From NCBI GenBank assembly GCA_016760335.1, contig CM028678.1, forward strand, positions 43,913,822 through 43,977,821: a stretch of DNA of 64,000 nt. Direction: 5' to 3'. This stretch comes from Gastrodia elata (taxonomy: Eukaryota; Streptophyta; Magnoliopsida; Asparagales; Orchidaceae). This document shows positions 28,801 to 43,800 of this stretch, piece after piece; positions within the stretch are counted from its first letter, which is position 1, and each line of letters opens with the position of its first letter. Below the pieces are notes generated by a model that saw nothing but the letters and a program-made list of their open reading frames with translations, was not told the DNA's origin and did not search any database. Position numbers and translations under genes: made by a program.

Positions 28801-31800
28801 CCAAAGAACATACAAAGCGGTACAAAGAATTAAACAGAGACTAAAAAACTTCCTATGTTTAAATCTAGCAGAACCTAATAATTACAAAACTGTTGAAACA
28901 GATGCATCAAATAAAGGATTTGGAGGAATATTAAAACAAAAACAAAACAACTCATCAAAAGAAGAATTAGTTTGTTTTCATTTAAGAAAATGGAATGAAA
29001 CCCAACAAAAATATTCTATAATAAAAAAGGAAATGCTTATAATTTTAAAATGTATTTCAAAATTCTAAGATGATTTATTAAATAATTTTTTTTACTCATA
29101 ATTGATTGTTCTGCAGTCAAAAATGTAATAAAAAGAATATTAAAAACTTAGTTTCTAAACACATTTTTGCAAATTGGCAATGACAATTATCAATATTTGA
29201 TTTTGATATTGAATATACTTCTTCTAAGAGGAATTCTCTCCCCGACTTTTTAACTAATAAATTTTTGAAAGACGAACAAGGAAGGAGCCTGGGTTACAAT
29301 CCCAGGCAAGAAGAGAGAGTCGATGTCCCTCGTACCATCAAACATCAAATATCAATGTTTAGAGGCCATGAAAAAAGAGTCTAGACCTCAATCTTCACAG
29401 CATTCTAATGTGATCAATTTACGATCATATTTATACGACATAAAAACAGAAGGAGAAACCTCTTCAGAATCAAAACCTAAGACCGTAAAAGATGTCTTAG
29501 TAGAGGAATATTATAAATGTACTGCAAAAGAGAAACTTTTGCATTTATTTGAAATAAATAATAAAGACCTTAATAAAGGCAATGCTTGGCAAATAAAAGA
29601 TAGGTACATGGGACCAACAGCATTACATATGAAAAGTAAGCAATCAAGAGAAAAATTAGAATAAATCCTTTCTTCTCTTGGATGCATCGATATATCTTAT
29701 CACTCTATTGGTGAAGAGATGATATACAACAAATGTTAAATAAAACAACTAATTAACGACAAATTCATCAATTTCTTGAGGAATGGACCAAGAGGTCAAT
29801 GCATCCATATCCCAAAACAAAATAATAAAAATTAATTATTGGGACTCTATTGAATGTATGATGAATGCATTTGTTCTATTAAATAGTAAAAAATGCCACA
29901 CATGGCCATTCATAATGAATACAAAAATCTTAAAAAACCCAATACATCCTGGTTCTATAGATGGTGGGTAACATATGGATCAGAACTATCCATATTGCCG
30001 AATAAAATTAAAACGGAAAATATTCTAATTGGCTGGTCATATCTACCCCCAGAAAACACTAATAATTTAAGAAATTGAGAATAAGAAATCCATTTCTTCA
30101 CCTAGTGCCAAATACCATGAATCTGGGGATGGAATCTACAATTCTCCTGATATGAAGTCAATAATTTATGTGCAACCATATCTCAGAGTACAATGGTGGC
30201 AAAGCATTTTAATAGATGACAAAATAAAACATATTTTGGCTGTAATTACTCATAATAAATCGAAAATATCAAAGATCGAGAAGACAAAGATTCTCTCTTA
30301 AAAAATTGTTCGAAGACTTCTCCAAAAGGGCCTCCTTAGAGGAAGTTTAAGCCCATGTGTCGCCCCTACCCTCTAACCCCTAAAAAAGATGGCTCTTGGA
30401 GAGTGTATGGATAGTATAGCTATAAATAAAATCACTGTCAATTATCGATTCCCATTCCTTGTTTAGACAATAAATTGGACCTGGTATTTGGCTCAAGCCT
30501 ATATTCATAGATCGATTTAAAAAGTGAATACCACCAAATTTAAATTAGACCATGGGATGAATGGAAAATTGCCTTTAAAAGACATGAAAGATTGTATGAA
30601 TGTCTTGTCATGCCTTTTGGCATGTCAAATGCTCAAAATACCTTTATGAGATCAATGAACACAATTCTAAAACCTTTATAGGTGGTTTATTTCAATGACA
30701 TTTTGATTTTTAGCCCTGACAAAAAATTCACTTAACCCAAATTAGACTTGTGCTAGACAAACTAAGGGAGGAATAATTTTATACCAATAAAAAGAAATGT
30801 TTGTTCATGCAATCAGAAATGATATCTTTGGGATTCATTGTTCATCTTCCGGAATCAAGCCTAATCCCACTAAAGTGCAAGCAATCTGTGGCTGGTCAAA
30901 TTGATATTAAGAGCTTCCATGAATTAGCCGTATTTTACCATAGGTTCATTAAAAACTTTAGCTCGATCATGGCTCTAATAACTAAGCTTTAAAAAGTAAC
31001 AAGTTTGTATGAACTCCCATCGCTGATAAATCTTTCACTCAAATCAAAGGACTTATGACAACCACCCGTGTTCTTAAACTACCTGATTTCTCCAAAGTTT
31101 TGAGGTTGCCTGTGATGTTTCAATGCCAAATAACGATATTCCACCTACGATCGAGAATTCTATGTGATTATCCAATCCCTCAAACACTGGCGACACTACC
31201 TCATACACCAAGAATTCATTCTTCACACGGATCATCATGCCTTGAAATAAACTCAACCACTGCCACACCAAATTGATTGAATACCTTCGACTTCACTTTT
31301 GTTCTTAAACATAAACTTGATATTGAGAACAAACCTGCTGATGCACTTTCTCGAGTCATGTTAGTTGTCACATTGACCTCTCAAATCCCGGAATTCGATG
31401 TACTTAAGGATGATTATTCCACATATCCTGACTTCCATCTCATATGCTCTGAATCTCATGATCAAATCTTTCTTTACCACTCATCATATCACTTAGTCAA
31501 GGAATACCTATTTCGAGGACCATTGTTGTATTCCCCGCACCAGTCTTGGGATATTTTTTATTCAAGAATTACATTCAAGAGGGATTGTTGGACACTTAGG
31601 ACGTGACAAAACAATTCATTTAATAGAGAGTAAATTTTTCAAGCCCTCCGTGAAAAGAGATATAGAATAATTTGTAACCAAATGCCACACCTGCAGAACT
31701 TTAAAAATGATAAAACAAAACCCAGGATATATATTGCCCTACCCATTCCTTATCGACCTTGGGAAGATATTTTAATGGATTTCATCTTGAGACTTCCCCG

Positions 31801-34800
31801 AATCAGTAGGCAACATGACAGTATCTTTGTTGTAGTTGATCAATTCTCAAAGATGGCTCGTTTTATTCCGTGTTCCAAAACCAATTATGCCTCACACATA
31901 GACAAACTATTTTTTTGGGAAATCGTTAAACTTCATGGGTTGCCCAACACCATAATGTATGATAGAGATGTTAAGTATGTATCATATTTTTTGAAAACTG
32001 TTTGAAAACTCCTAGGAACCCAACTAAAATTCTCATCCTCCTTTCACCCCCAAATTGACGAACAAACTGAGGTTGTCAATAGGAGCTTAGACAAACTAAG
32101 GTTGTCAATAGGATCTTAGGAAATCTTTTAAAATGCCTAGTTGATGAAAACTTAGGGAATTGGAATCTGCATCTTCCCACAATTGAATGTGCATATAATA
32201 GCACCATCTCTCAAACCCCTAAACGAACTCATTTTGAGATACTCTATGGTTACAATTCAAGAAACTTGTTGATTTAATTGATTTTCTTCAACACATATTT
32301 TATGATACGACGTCTCTTTTGCGCAAAATTTCCACAAATTACATAATGAAGGACTCAAATTTGAAAAATCAAATGATAAATACTAAGAACTAATAGGGAA
32401 CTAAAAGGATAACATGTTTTAGCTCGCATTCGCCCGGAGAGGTATACTACAACAAAATTCAAGAAATTACATGCAAGAGCGACCGGACCTTTTAGAGTTC
32501 TTAGGAAACTTGTACCAAATGCTTACCTTCTAAACTTGCCATCTAATATGTATGTTAGTCATGTTTTTAATATCGAGAACCTAATTCCATGTACAACTGA
32601 GCAATGTCCAAAAAGTACATGAACTAACCCAAGTGCAAGGAGATTTGGAAAACCATCAATCTTTAAGATCAAGTCTATTATCACAGATGAAGTTACAACG
32701 GGAACATTTAGAGAACATCGATTCTTGATCTGGAAAGATAAGTCACCCGCTGAAGATACTTGGTTCACTAGAGAAGAATTACAAGAATTGGATCATTACT
32801 CGCTAGACGATTACCTAGACTTTAACTTTGCAAAGCAAAGTTCTCTTAGAGGGAGAGAAGGTGATGTAGGACAAAAAGACTTCATGTATACAGAATCATT
32901 ACAAGAGCCTTCAAGAAGAAAAATAATCTTGTTTGAAGTCATTTTCATTTTTTTATTATATTTTTATTAAACCCAAATTTTAGATTTTATTAGCTTTATT
33001 TTGGGAGGTAGGCTAATTTGGTAAGAGAATTTTTTTTATCTTATGTATTTCTTTTTTGAGGAATATGCTAGTTTGGTAAGAAAATGTTTTATTTTCTTAT
33101 ATATTTTCTTTCTGAGAGATAAGCTAGTTTGGTAAGAGAGTATTTCTTTTCTTAGCAATTTTATTCTTTCCTATAAATAGAGACCTAAACCCTCTTGTAA
33201 AAGGTATCGTGATGATAATAAAAAATTTGAAATTTTCCTCAAAGTTCTTGGTGCTTTGAGTTCTTTTTATTTTAGCAGAGTGAACAATCGACTAAGTTCT
33301 CGGGGTGTTGACAATCCCAGGGTGCCGAAAATGTGCACAACCAGAGGTGTGCATACAACCTGCACAACCTTATCTCATATCGCTCCCACTCATCCACTCC
33401 AACATTGTTGCTTCCAAATGTCCATTGTCTCTTCCCTCGATCATCGTTTCCTTGCCACCTCGAAACTTACCAACACATCGATCATCGTCACCTCTAGCTT
33501 CATCCATTAATTAGAAAATAAAATATTCATGACCATCTATGAAAAAATACACATTGTTAGGTATTAAGATAACAAATAGTTGCAAAGTTATTCAAATCAA
33601 AAATAGTCATACAAAAAAATATTTATGCCATAATAGAGTTCTAAAAGGCCCTCATTTTTAAAGGGATGGAATTTCAAAATTTGAAACTCAAAAATTTTAT
33701 ACAACCCCTTTTCATGCTAATCTCAAAAGTGATTTAAGATATTTTAAGAACATGCAACTAAACATCATAGAAGGGTGAAGGGAACTCATTTCAGACTTCA
33801 TTCAAAGCTTAGAGAGAAGACATCCCATTGGAAAGAATAGCGACTCCATTGTAAATCCACATAAGAGAAGTATAAGAATATTAAGACTATAGTAAGCCTT
33901 TATGCATCAAATGATAGCTATATGGGTAGGGTAATCTTCTTTCTCTAAGATTTATATTTGACTAAATCATCTATTCTAAATATTATTTTTCTTTTATTAC
34001 TGCAACACAATTCTTACATACTTCCAAATAATATTCATATCCCTCCAAGTTAACATCTGCATAGCTCTATTATTTAGAAATTGGTGCATTATCCTCATAT
34101 TAGGTAGGCATAAAAAACATCCTAAAGCTTTTAGCACATTACAAACAACTTCAGATCCTTAAAATTTTAACAAAAAGTATTGCATATTTTGGAATTTAAA
34201 GTACACAAAAACATATTAAGGTGTTGCTATGTACTCCGTTGAGTACTTTTGAAGAGTATCACGTGAAATACTCTCAAGAGTATTCCATAAGAATATATCA
34301 TAGATTGCTATTAAAAGTACTCCTGAAGCATAGTATTAAAGAATACCAAAAAAGTACCCTATAGAGTAGTATTGTAATTTAAAGAGTACTCTACAAAGTC
34401 CTCACTCTTCCAACAGTACTCAAGACATTAGAAGTAATCTGCAGAGTATAAACTTGGTAATTATAAATTTTAAGTGCTTACACCTCATGCAAACAAGGAG
34501 TTGTGGCTCACCATGTGATAAATAAAAAATATTGTCAAAGCTTCAAGCTTGGACTTAAGTAAAATAAATTCTAAATAATCTAAAATTTTAAAGTTTAAGA
34601 AATTTATAAAAAATACTGCAAATAATAATAATATGATAAAAAATAATATATATTTTTGAAAATATTGGATGATAAGAGTTTAATTCGCTAAGATATCATA
34701 AATTCCAACAATTAAAAAGCTTATAGCATGCTTTGATATTGAGAAGTCATTGTCTGGTGGTGCCTACTTTAGCTAGTAAAAAAGTTTAGAAAATTTTAAT

Positions 34801-37800
34801 ATTAAATATATTATAATAAATTATAATAATATACAAATTAACATAGTAATAATAATAATAGTTAGCATAATAGAAATATTAATAAATTTATCATTATTAT
34901 ACAATTTTATTTATTATTAATGAGTAATTATGCACTACAATTAATATAATAACAATAATGTAATAAAAATAATATACTAATTACAATTAAACTTTTAGTT
35001 ATAAATTTAACTAATTATACAATAACAATTAATTAACCTTATTGTCACATGAAACTTAGACAAATATGCAAGTTAACCAATTTTTATCTTAATATTACTT
35101 ATCATTCTTAGTAGCCAAATATCATAAAAGACATAATTCAGCTTTAGCTTAAGTGCTAAAACTAAAAGCTAACTTGAACCAAATAGGCCCATAATGCAAA
35201 CTAGTGATAAATATCATAATTCAATCAACAAAGCACAGTCTAAGGCTTGCATAGGATAATTGCATCAAAGATCATTTGGTGTTCAATGCTAACTCAATAT
35301 CTAAATTGTTCTATAATATCTTCAATTTTTTTAAGGGCATAATCAAGATTCAAGCGTTAATTTAGAAGTGGTTGATAAAACCGCAACAAAGTTATGGGGA
35401 GTGGCATTGCCAACATCACATTGTAAGGAGATTTGAGCCACCATATTTGACAAGGGTTTAATTAGCAATACAAGTTTGAGAGAAGGCATTAAGATTAAGC
35501 CAATAACAATGCCCAATCTTTATACTAAAAATAAAAATAGTTCATTTTAGTTAAATATTACATGCTTACATGATCACTTATTTTGTAATAAATGTTGACC
35601 ATTCAAATCCATTTGATCCCATTATTAAGCGATGAAGTTGTTGAGATTACCCCAATAACCTACTTCTACTGTAGAAAGAATATCTTAAGAAGTTTAAATG
35701 GTTGAGAAAAGAATCAGGAGAACCTGAAAGAGCATGAAGATATGTACTGACTAAAAAATAAAGAAGAAAATATTACATGCTTACACGATATTTTATTTTG
35801 TAATAAATGTTGACCATTCAAATCCATTTGATCCACTACTAAGCGATGAAGTTGTTGAGATTATCCCAATATCGATAACCTACTTATACAGTAGAAAGAA
35901 TATCTTTAAGAAGTTTAATTGGTTGAGAAAAGAATCAGGAGGACCTGGAAGAGTATGAAGATATGTACTGACTAAAAAATAAAGAAGAAAATGCTTTAAA
36001 GCTTTGTGATACTCGGTTAGAAGAGAGGTGATACTTTTCCGGTCTACAGTTCTTAACAGACGTGAGTTGATTCCTTGAAAGTGGTATAAAATCACAAGAT
36101 CAAATTAAATAACCTATAATATTCAGGAAAAAATAACACATACATATGTTATATGATAAAATAATTAATCATTAAATATTTAGAAAATCACATCATGTTA
36201 AGAAATTGTTTTACCAAAGGGCCTTCTTATTTTGTCATGAAAAAGCATAATTGAAGAAATCTAAAATCAAGAAGAAAAATTCATAATTATGTTTGAAAAT
36301 ATTTAATTAAAGAGATGGCATTTTAATGTTTGACAATCAAAATTTCATTTCACATCTAATGAAACCATTCTCAAAAGCAATTCAAGAAATTCAAAATTTC
36401 TATATATGGGCATCAAATTAGAAGGAGAACGCAACACTTCCTATTCTTTCTTCAAGTAAAGCATAGTTATTAAAAGGATAGACCCATCGGAGAGAATGAT
36501 GAGTACTTTTAAAAGGATAGACCCATCGGAGAGAATGATGAGTACTTGTGTATCAAAAAACCAATTTTGATAAACAAAGAGAGAGAAAAAGAGATTCAAT
36601 GGAAAGACACACTTCTTCATTCAAAATTCATACTTGTCCCTCTTATATCAGTACAAAAAATTCTTTTAATGTTACAAGAGTGTTATTTCATTCATCTAAA
36701 TGCTATTCATATTCAGCTTGCATCCATAGTAGTTCCATCCACCTCTCATCATCATCTGTCTTAAGCTTCATGAATTACTGGCACATATCAAGCAAAAAAT
36801 ATTTTGTAGGAACAATAAACCCAAAAAAAAATATTCTTATCAATTCTATTCATTAAAATGGCTACGCAAATAATGGAACAAAAATGAAGTCAAGAAATTG
36901 TTAGTTGGAGAACTAAATTAGACATGCAAAAGTCTAAAACCAATATGAATACATTCAAAAAACTAGGAGGAAGTTTACTAATACTTTTATAATGAATACC
37001 AAAATTGTTGATTCCTCTTACAGGAATCTTGCATTTTAGAATATCAACCACTAAAATACAAGGAGCTAAATATGTTTGAATATTCATATTTAATTAATGT
37101 TAAGGTGAAGCCAATTTTAAATTATTAAACCACTGTAGGTGAACATTTATTTATTCTGAAGCAAGCATTAGATACTTCATTTAATCAAGCAAATTTGCAA
37201 ATAAACAAAAATTCAGAAAATGGCTTACTCGCATCATTTCTAAAATCAAAAATGCTGCAAGAGCTGAACCAAATGCTAGGTCAAGAAAAATAGGCTGCAA
37301 AATTGTAGATTTTAACGGTTAGCAAAAACTTAAGCTCAAAGAACATGTGAAAAACAGTTCTCGTTGCTTATGACCTCAAAAATAACTGCAGGTACAAATA
37401 TCAGAACAGCCACCAAATGATAGTATTTCCGAAGAAGGATCCTTTCAGTCTTGCTGTTTTTTGAAATATTGTAGAAACGGAAAACAGATACACAAATAAC
37501 AAGGATCCAGTAGAAGCATAAAGTAATTCTTCTAAGTAGCTCTGTGCACAAGAAACTAACTACCCTGTTAAAGCCAAATTAAAAATATATATAAGTGCAC
37601 TGCTAAGGATTGCAATTATTCAAAATAAACGTTCCTCAACATAATTACACAAATGAGACAATTAGCTTGAACAAAGTTGAAATGTATGGCCAGTTGGCCC
37701 TGAACATGTGCATCGCACGTGAATATGTATATCTTCAAAAGAAAAGAAAGATATCTAACTTCATGAACAAGTACAAAACTATATAGCAATAAATTTGTCC

Positions 37801-40800
37801 ACGTCTTTATGAAATCTTCACCTGTAACTGTTCATCCTTAACTGATTGTACAAATACTCTATGTAAGCATCATTGGGACTCTATTTTGTGCAGAAAAAAT
37901 ATGTCAGCACCATCAGTATTGTTGGATGGTTTTGAATGCCACAATTTAACTATAAAGAACCAATACAAATTAAGTTTCATGTAAAGTGGAATCATAGGAT
38001 ACAAATTCGATGCAAATGTCTTGCAAAGTAACATCGCCTAACAAAGTGGCACCAGTATCGTTGGAAGAATTTGGATAATCACAAATTGTGTTTCCCAACT
38101 CCCTTTGTTATGCTAGCTGAGTGCAGATGAATACTTAATCGCTATCAACTTAGCTCGATGGTATTTTCTAAGAACAGCTTTGCTTGTGTCTGCTCATAAC
38201 AGTTTGAATTGGTTGTGGTTATAGCAACTTGTTCTTTGTAAAGTAAGTTTTTTCTAAGGCACTGAATTATGGCAAATAACCCCACAAGACCAAAGCTGCG
38301 AAAACAAAAAATACTATAGAACAAGCAGCAAAACCACCCAATAAAAAATGAAGCAAAGCTGATTAAACGCATCTGTTGCTTAACTAAAATTGAATAAAGA
38401 AAAAATAATAAGCACTCAAGTCATTTAATTATCCTTCATGCTAAAAGGATAAGACAAGATATATTCAACAAAAATATGCTAGCAATTAAAAAAAGATAGG
38501 ATAAATCTTAACAATAAAAAGATGTTCTTTTTCAATTGTAGTTCCTGTATAATAGAGCATGGTGAGAAAAATAACATCGGCTTTCATAAATAAAAGAGCT
38601 TCAACACTTGAGCTTCTCCTAAAGAAAATTCTTAACAAAAACCATACCATAGCACAGGATGCATAGGAAAATCCTGTATTAAGTGTATTAATGCAGGAAC
38701 CACCATGGTCAGCATGACTGATAAATAAGTATAAAAAACAAAAGAACTTCCAATCCCCTTTTGTATCCACCTATTAACAACTTGCACTTTAGCCTTGTTA
38801 AAAATTGGCAATTCCCACAATCTAAGGGATAGTTTGTAAATGATAGGGAAAAGTAGAAGGCCTGTTAACACTCCCTACAGGAAAAAGAGCGCTTAAATGT
38901 TAAATTAAGGCAAAAGCTATACTAAGAAAATGATTTTAAAAATTTCACCTGAACAATTGAGCTTATTTCACTATTGCCACCACATTGATAAATATTGACT
39001 ATTGGTGAACTGGAGAACAAATTAATCTGTCAAAAATATTCCAAAATTTTATAGGGTGGATAAACAGTGACTGTCTTCTGTCCAAAACAACAAATAAAAT
39101 ATAATGCAAGAAAATTACAATTTTTAATTAATACCTTAGACAAAGCAATTGCCAACAAATCACCAAAGTAAAGAACTATACCACTGGATACTAGAAGACC
39201 TTCTCCTGAGTAGAAAACAAATGGCTTGGATGGAAAATATAAAAAAATAAGTCCCAAATAAATTTTTAAAAAATAACTTGAGAAACTTGAACATTTAAAG
39301 AGCAATTAATTAAAAAAAAAGGCATTTGATGTGCTTATCAAACTTGCATATAATAAACCACTAGACTGGGAATCGCATATGTAAAACAAACAATGCACTA
39401 AAGCAGCTTGATAGTATTTTCTATTAGTTGTATAAGAAGTATAGCATAGTACACAAATATTTGGCTAGTTTCAAAAATAAAAAATTCTTGTTAAAAAAGA
39501 ACAAAATTGAAAAAAACGTTGTACCTATTGAAGCACTGGATGGAAATGTGTGCAGAATATGCTTCAGGAGTATTGTAGTTGCCAGCCCATGGCAAAACAA
39601 CCATGTCAAGTACATTAAAGCATACAAGTCTGGAATTTAGAGTCATATCATTACTTGTTACCTTAAAAAAATTAACCAGTAAAGAACTAGAAAGTAACTA
39701 ACCGCTAGATGAATTTCTTGCAAAATTAAGAAAGCACAGTAATCCAAACACTGCGGTGATGAATATACTGTATTTAGAAGCATGAGACTTTTGCAAAGGC
39801 CAATTGGAATGGCTGCATGAATGCTTCAGCAAAAAATAAAGGAAACTAACTACAGCAAAGCAACAAGAAGATGCAGCCCAAAATAGTAGGCTAAAATATG
39901 ATAGCCCTGCAAAGAAAAAAGAAGCATGACAATGAGCAGAAGCTAGAAACATTACTCATCTAAACTACAGGAATAGTTGGCAATCATAAAAACAAATTTA
40001 ACAAAAAAAATAGACTTTGAACTACACAACAATCAAATTTTAATCATAATTGCATCCAAAAAACACTTTTTTAATATTCTAAACAAAATTTAATACTTAA
40101 CTTTGGTCCCTTCCTTGATTCATTTCCCAACTAAACCCTAATTTCCACTAGTAGCTTGGCTCCTCTCTTAAAGGGCCAAAACCCTAGTATGCCAAAATTA
40201 GCCAGCAGCATACTTTGAATTTACCATGTATCAGCTGTAATTTATTTTCTTGCGATTGAAGCTCATCTACACTTCCAAGTTCAAAGGTCTAAAAATTCGA
40301 CACCCCTCAAGTAGCCAGTTGCAGCCCATGATTTTACCGGCTGCAGCCCCTAATCTCACCAGTACACCTCTTCAAGTACTTCTCTCTAGATGTCATGCTA
40401 CTCCTAGCAAGTTTCCACTTATCAGACAGCACTTGCATTTTTCACCATCGGTTAATGTTGAATAGGTAAATGTCCCATTCGACATCCACGAGTATTTTCT
40501 CTTCTCACTTTTTATTTGTTGATCTTCTTTCAAATGCATGGATGAGCTAGAATAGAGTATGATTAAATCATAAATTATAGCAACTTTTAGCCAAAACATG
40601 TATGATTCTTTAACGAGTTAAAGAATCTTAATAATATCAAATATTGAAATGAGATTTAATTAATTATAATTCAAATATTGATAATTTAGAGATTAACACT
40701 AAAGTTATTTTATATGTTTTTAATAAAGATGGGCAGAATAGTCCACTTTAATAAAATTTAAGAGCAAGACCTCCATCAATTTGGCAAGAGTTAACACTTT

Positions 40801-43800
40801 TTGAATTGAAGATAAGAGTTAGAAGGTTCAATGCAATCATTAAAAGTAAAACCTAGCCAAAGAACAAAAGGATGTTGTACAGAATGCAAAAGGAACTTGC
40901 CGTTTTGATACAAGAATCATAAATACTAATAGAGTAAACGTTTCTCTTCGGCCATTGTTACCTAGAAGCAGAGTTAATTGTGAAAATGTTATTATGTTTT
41001 TATTGAGAGTATGATTATGCTAGAATGTGTGGGTTTGACATCTCATGTAAAAATGATTCATAAGTTGTTACTCAATTTTATTGAGCATAAACTCTTCAAC
41101 TCAGTCATTCAAGCAGTGAATTCAAATTATGAAAAACATTCAAGATAATATTGGAAGGAGACTGTGTTGCAAAATATAAAAATGAAAAGAGCTAAATAGA
41201 TAACTTTTTAGAATTAGTTGGTTGTGGTAGCATTAAAAAAGATCTATAAAAATTCAGTCAAGATGTTTATTATAGCTTAACATTTCATTTGCCAATAGCG
41301 AAACTACAAAAGAGAGCCCATAACTTTATTGATGTATCACCGTCACATAATGTTACAAATACACAAGATATTTTATACAACTGTCCAAAGGACAAGGAGA
41401 TAGACAACAAAGATGCTACTACAACCCTTGATAATGCAGCATACCATTTCAATAGCGAGTGTAAGAAAGTCAAGAGCTCTGAAAAAAAAAAACTACAGAT
41501 AGAAAAAAATTTCATGTGCATTGTGTGCACACATTCAATTTGTTGGTTCAAGATAGCATCAGAAAATTATGTCATCAACATGAGGCATGATAGTGGTAGG
41601 TATGTGATGGTTTCTCAACATTTATTTCATGTCATAACACATTTGCACCCATCAAGCAAAATTTTGATCCATAATTGTGTGACAAGATACTTTAGACTTT
41701 AAACTTTAGTAGTCAAATAAAAATCATCATATAAATGATGAAAGTATCATCTTGGATAAGAATTTAAAAAATAATGTAGTAAATATTAATAATATGAGAG
41801 AGAAATATATCTTTAAAGTTTGTAATTGATTAATAACTTATTGGTAAATAGTTGATTTTGTTGAACATGCTATCACTTAGGCATATTGGTAAAATAGTTG
41901 AAGAATGTAATAATATTTATGGTGATTTTGATTTTAAATATATTAATGAAAAAGAAAAATGCTGTTGATTTTGTTTGAGTATATAATTCTATGATGCTAA
42001 TACTTAACTTTAAAAAGCGATGAACATGCTATCACTTATAAAATAGGACCTTTAGAACTCAATGAATATTGTCTTTAACATAAAATAAATTGTTTATATT
42101 GCAAGAATTATATATTTATTTTAGGTGATAGCTTTACGACGGGACATCCAATATTAATTTTATATTTGAAAGAAAGTAAGAAAAGTAACATATATCCAAA
42201 ATATTCACAAGATTAGGTGGTGAAATCTTAAAAAAAAGGTAACAAAGATATTTTAAGCATAAATATTTACATTTTTTTAGAATAAAAAATTGAAATTTAA
42301 ATAATGGATTTTTAAGAGTAAAGCTAATTTTATATGAAATTTGTTTTTAAGTTGCAGTCAGAAGATAAATAGATGTATACATTATGAATAAAGAAAAAGA
42401 GAACACCTAACAATAAAGATACTTGGCAGTGAAAATAAAGCAATCAAACAAAAATTGAGAAAATAAATTATTATTACAACAAATTTAAATATAACAATGA
42501 TACAAATTAGAAAAAAATACAAGCAACTTTGTAGCAAATCTAAAATAATAATTCGTGATGCTAAGATTACAGCATATAAAAATTAAAAAATTATTGAGGG
42601 AAAGACACATGAGCTAATCAAATTAAGAGAATAAAGAACTACAGATTTGCCTCAAAAAAATTTTATCGTATATGATGATTAAATAGTATTTTCTCAAAAC
42701 AAACACGTTTGATATAGATGATAGACTATTTTGCAAAACCTTTTAATAAATATTATACCACGGCAATGATTATGAGTGAGTCAAGTAATAAAAAATATGA
42801 TATCAAGTGCACTTTCATTCAGCAAGTTAACAAAATAGGGTTTGAAATACTTTAAAGAAGATAAAGAGTGGAAATGTTGTGAGATCAGATGATATTCTTA
42901 TTAATATGAGAAAAAAATTGGATGGAAAAGAAATTTATTGACTTACCAAGTTATTTAATATAATTTTGAAAGCTATAAATATGTCAGCTTTGAGGAGTAA
43001 TGTTGTATCTATTTATAAGAATAAAGGCAATGATTAAGCTTGCAAATTATAAGAAAATTAAGTCAATGAGCCATAAGTTGAAAATTGGAGAAGAGATAAA
43101 ATAAATTAGAAAGGGATTAATTTGGTTTTGTACCATTAGATCTACCATGCAAGCCATACATTTACAAAAAGATTTGAAGAAAAAATTTAGAAAAAGAAGT
43201 CCTTTATTTAACCTTTATTGATCTTGGAAAGGCTTACGATAAAGTACCAAAAAAAGTCCTTTGAAAAGTTATGAACAGAAAAAAAAATATGTGCCTAATA
43301 TCAATATTACTAAATATATGTATGGAGTTCTAATGTGTTCAAATGTAAAATAGTTTGTTTAATGATTTTTCTGTTATTAGTAAATTGCATCAATGCTCCG
43401 CTCTTAGTCCATATTTCTTTAATTTAGTTATAGATGTTCTGACTGAAACTATTCAAGAGGAGATTTCTTAGTGCATGTTATTTGCAAACAGTATTCTCTT
43501 AACAAATAAAATTAAGGTGGAGTTGATGTATAACTCAAGTGGTGGAGAACAACATTTGAATTTAAAGGGTGTCTTGGCAGATTAAAAATGAATTATATAA
43601 TGTAAATTTAATTATAATAAAAATCATAATATTGTGCACATAATTATTGAGGACCATGCATTCAAGAAGAGTGAAAGGTTCAAATACCTTGGTTCAATAA
43701 TACAAAATGGTTCAATAATACATAATTATTGATAAAAGAGGTCTTGTTGGGAAGACAGTTAAAATGGATGTGTGGATAGATAGGATGAGAAATAAGTTCA

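Larger units (their letters stand above)
21506..30240 (+). mobile_element. Endogenous caulimovirid (pararetrovirus) fossil, split by a solo LTR
   Basis: A plus-strand run of decayed frames in the order movement protein, capsid-like region with zinc knuckle, aspartic protease, reverse transcriptase, RNase H, then a second unrecognised frame. This order is that of Caulimoviridae, and no integrase is present. Without the 2.28-kb LTR insertion the span is about 6.5 kb, near a full-length genome. A sequence two mismatches from the tRNA-Met primer site lies at 21506-21517, upstream of the first frame. The arrangement recalls petuviruses and florendoviruses, but the genus is inferred only from layout. 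Many stops and frameshifts make it inactive. It lies antisense to DOLK inside intron 9. Confidence 0.85.
33314..37228. other. Intron 9, 5' part: AT-rich, local duplications only
   Basis: Nothing gene-like was found. A patch at 34220-34450 is full of AGTACTC/GAGTACT motifs and short foldbacks and may be a MITE remnant. Two tandem duplications are listed separately. Confidence 0.5.
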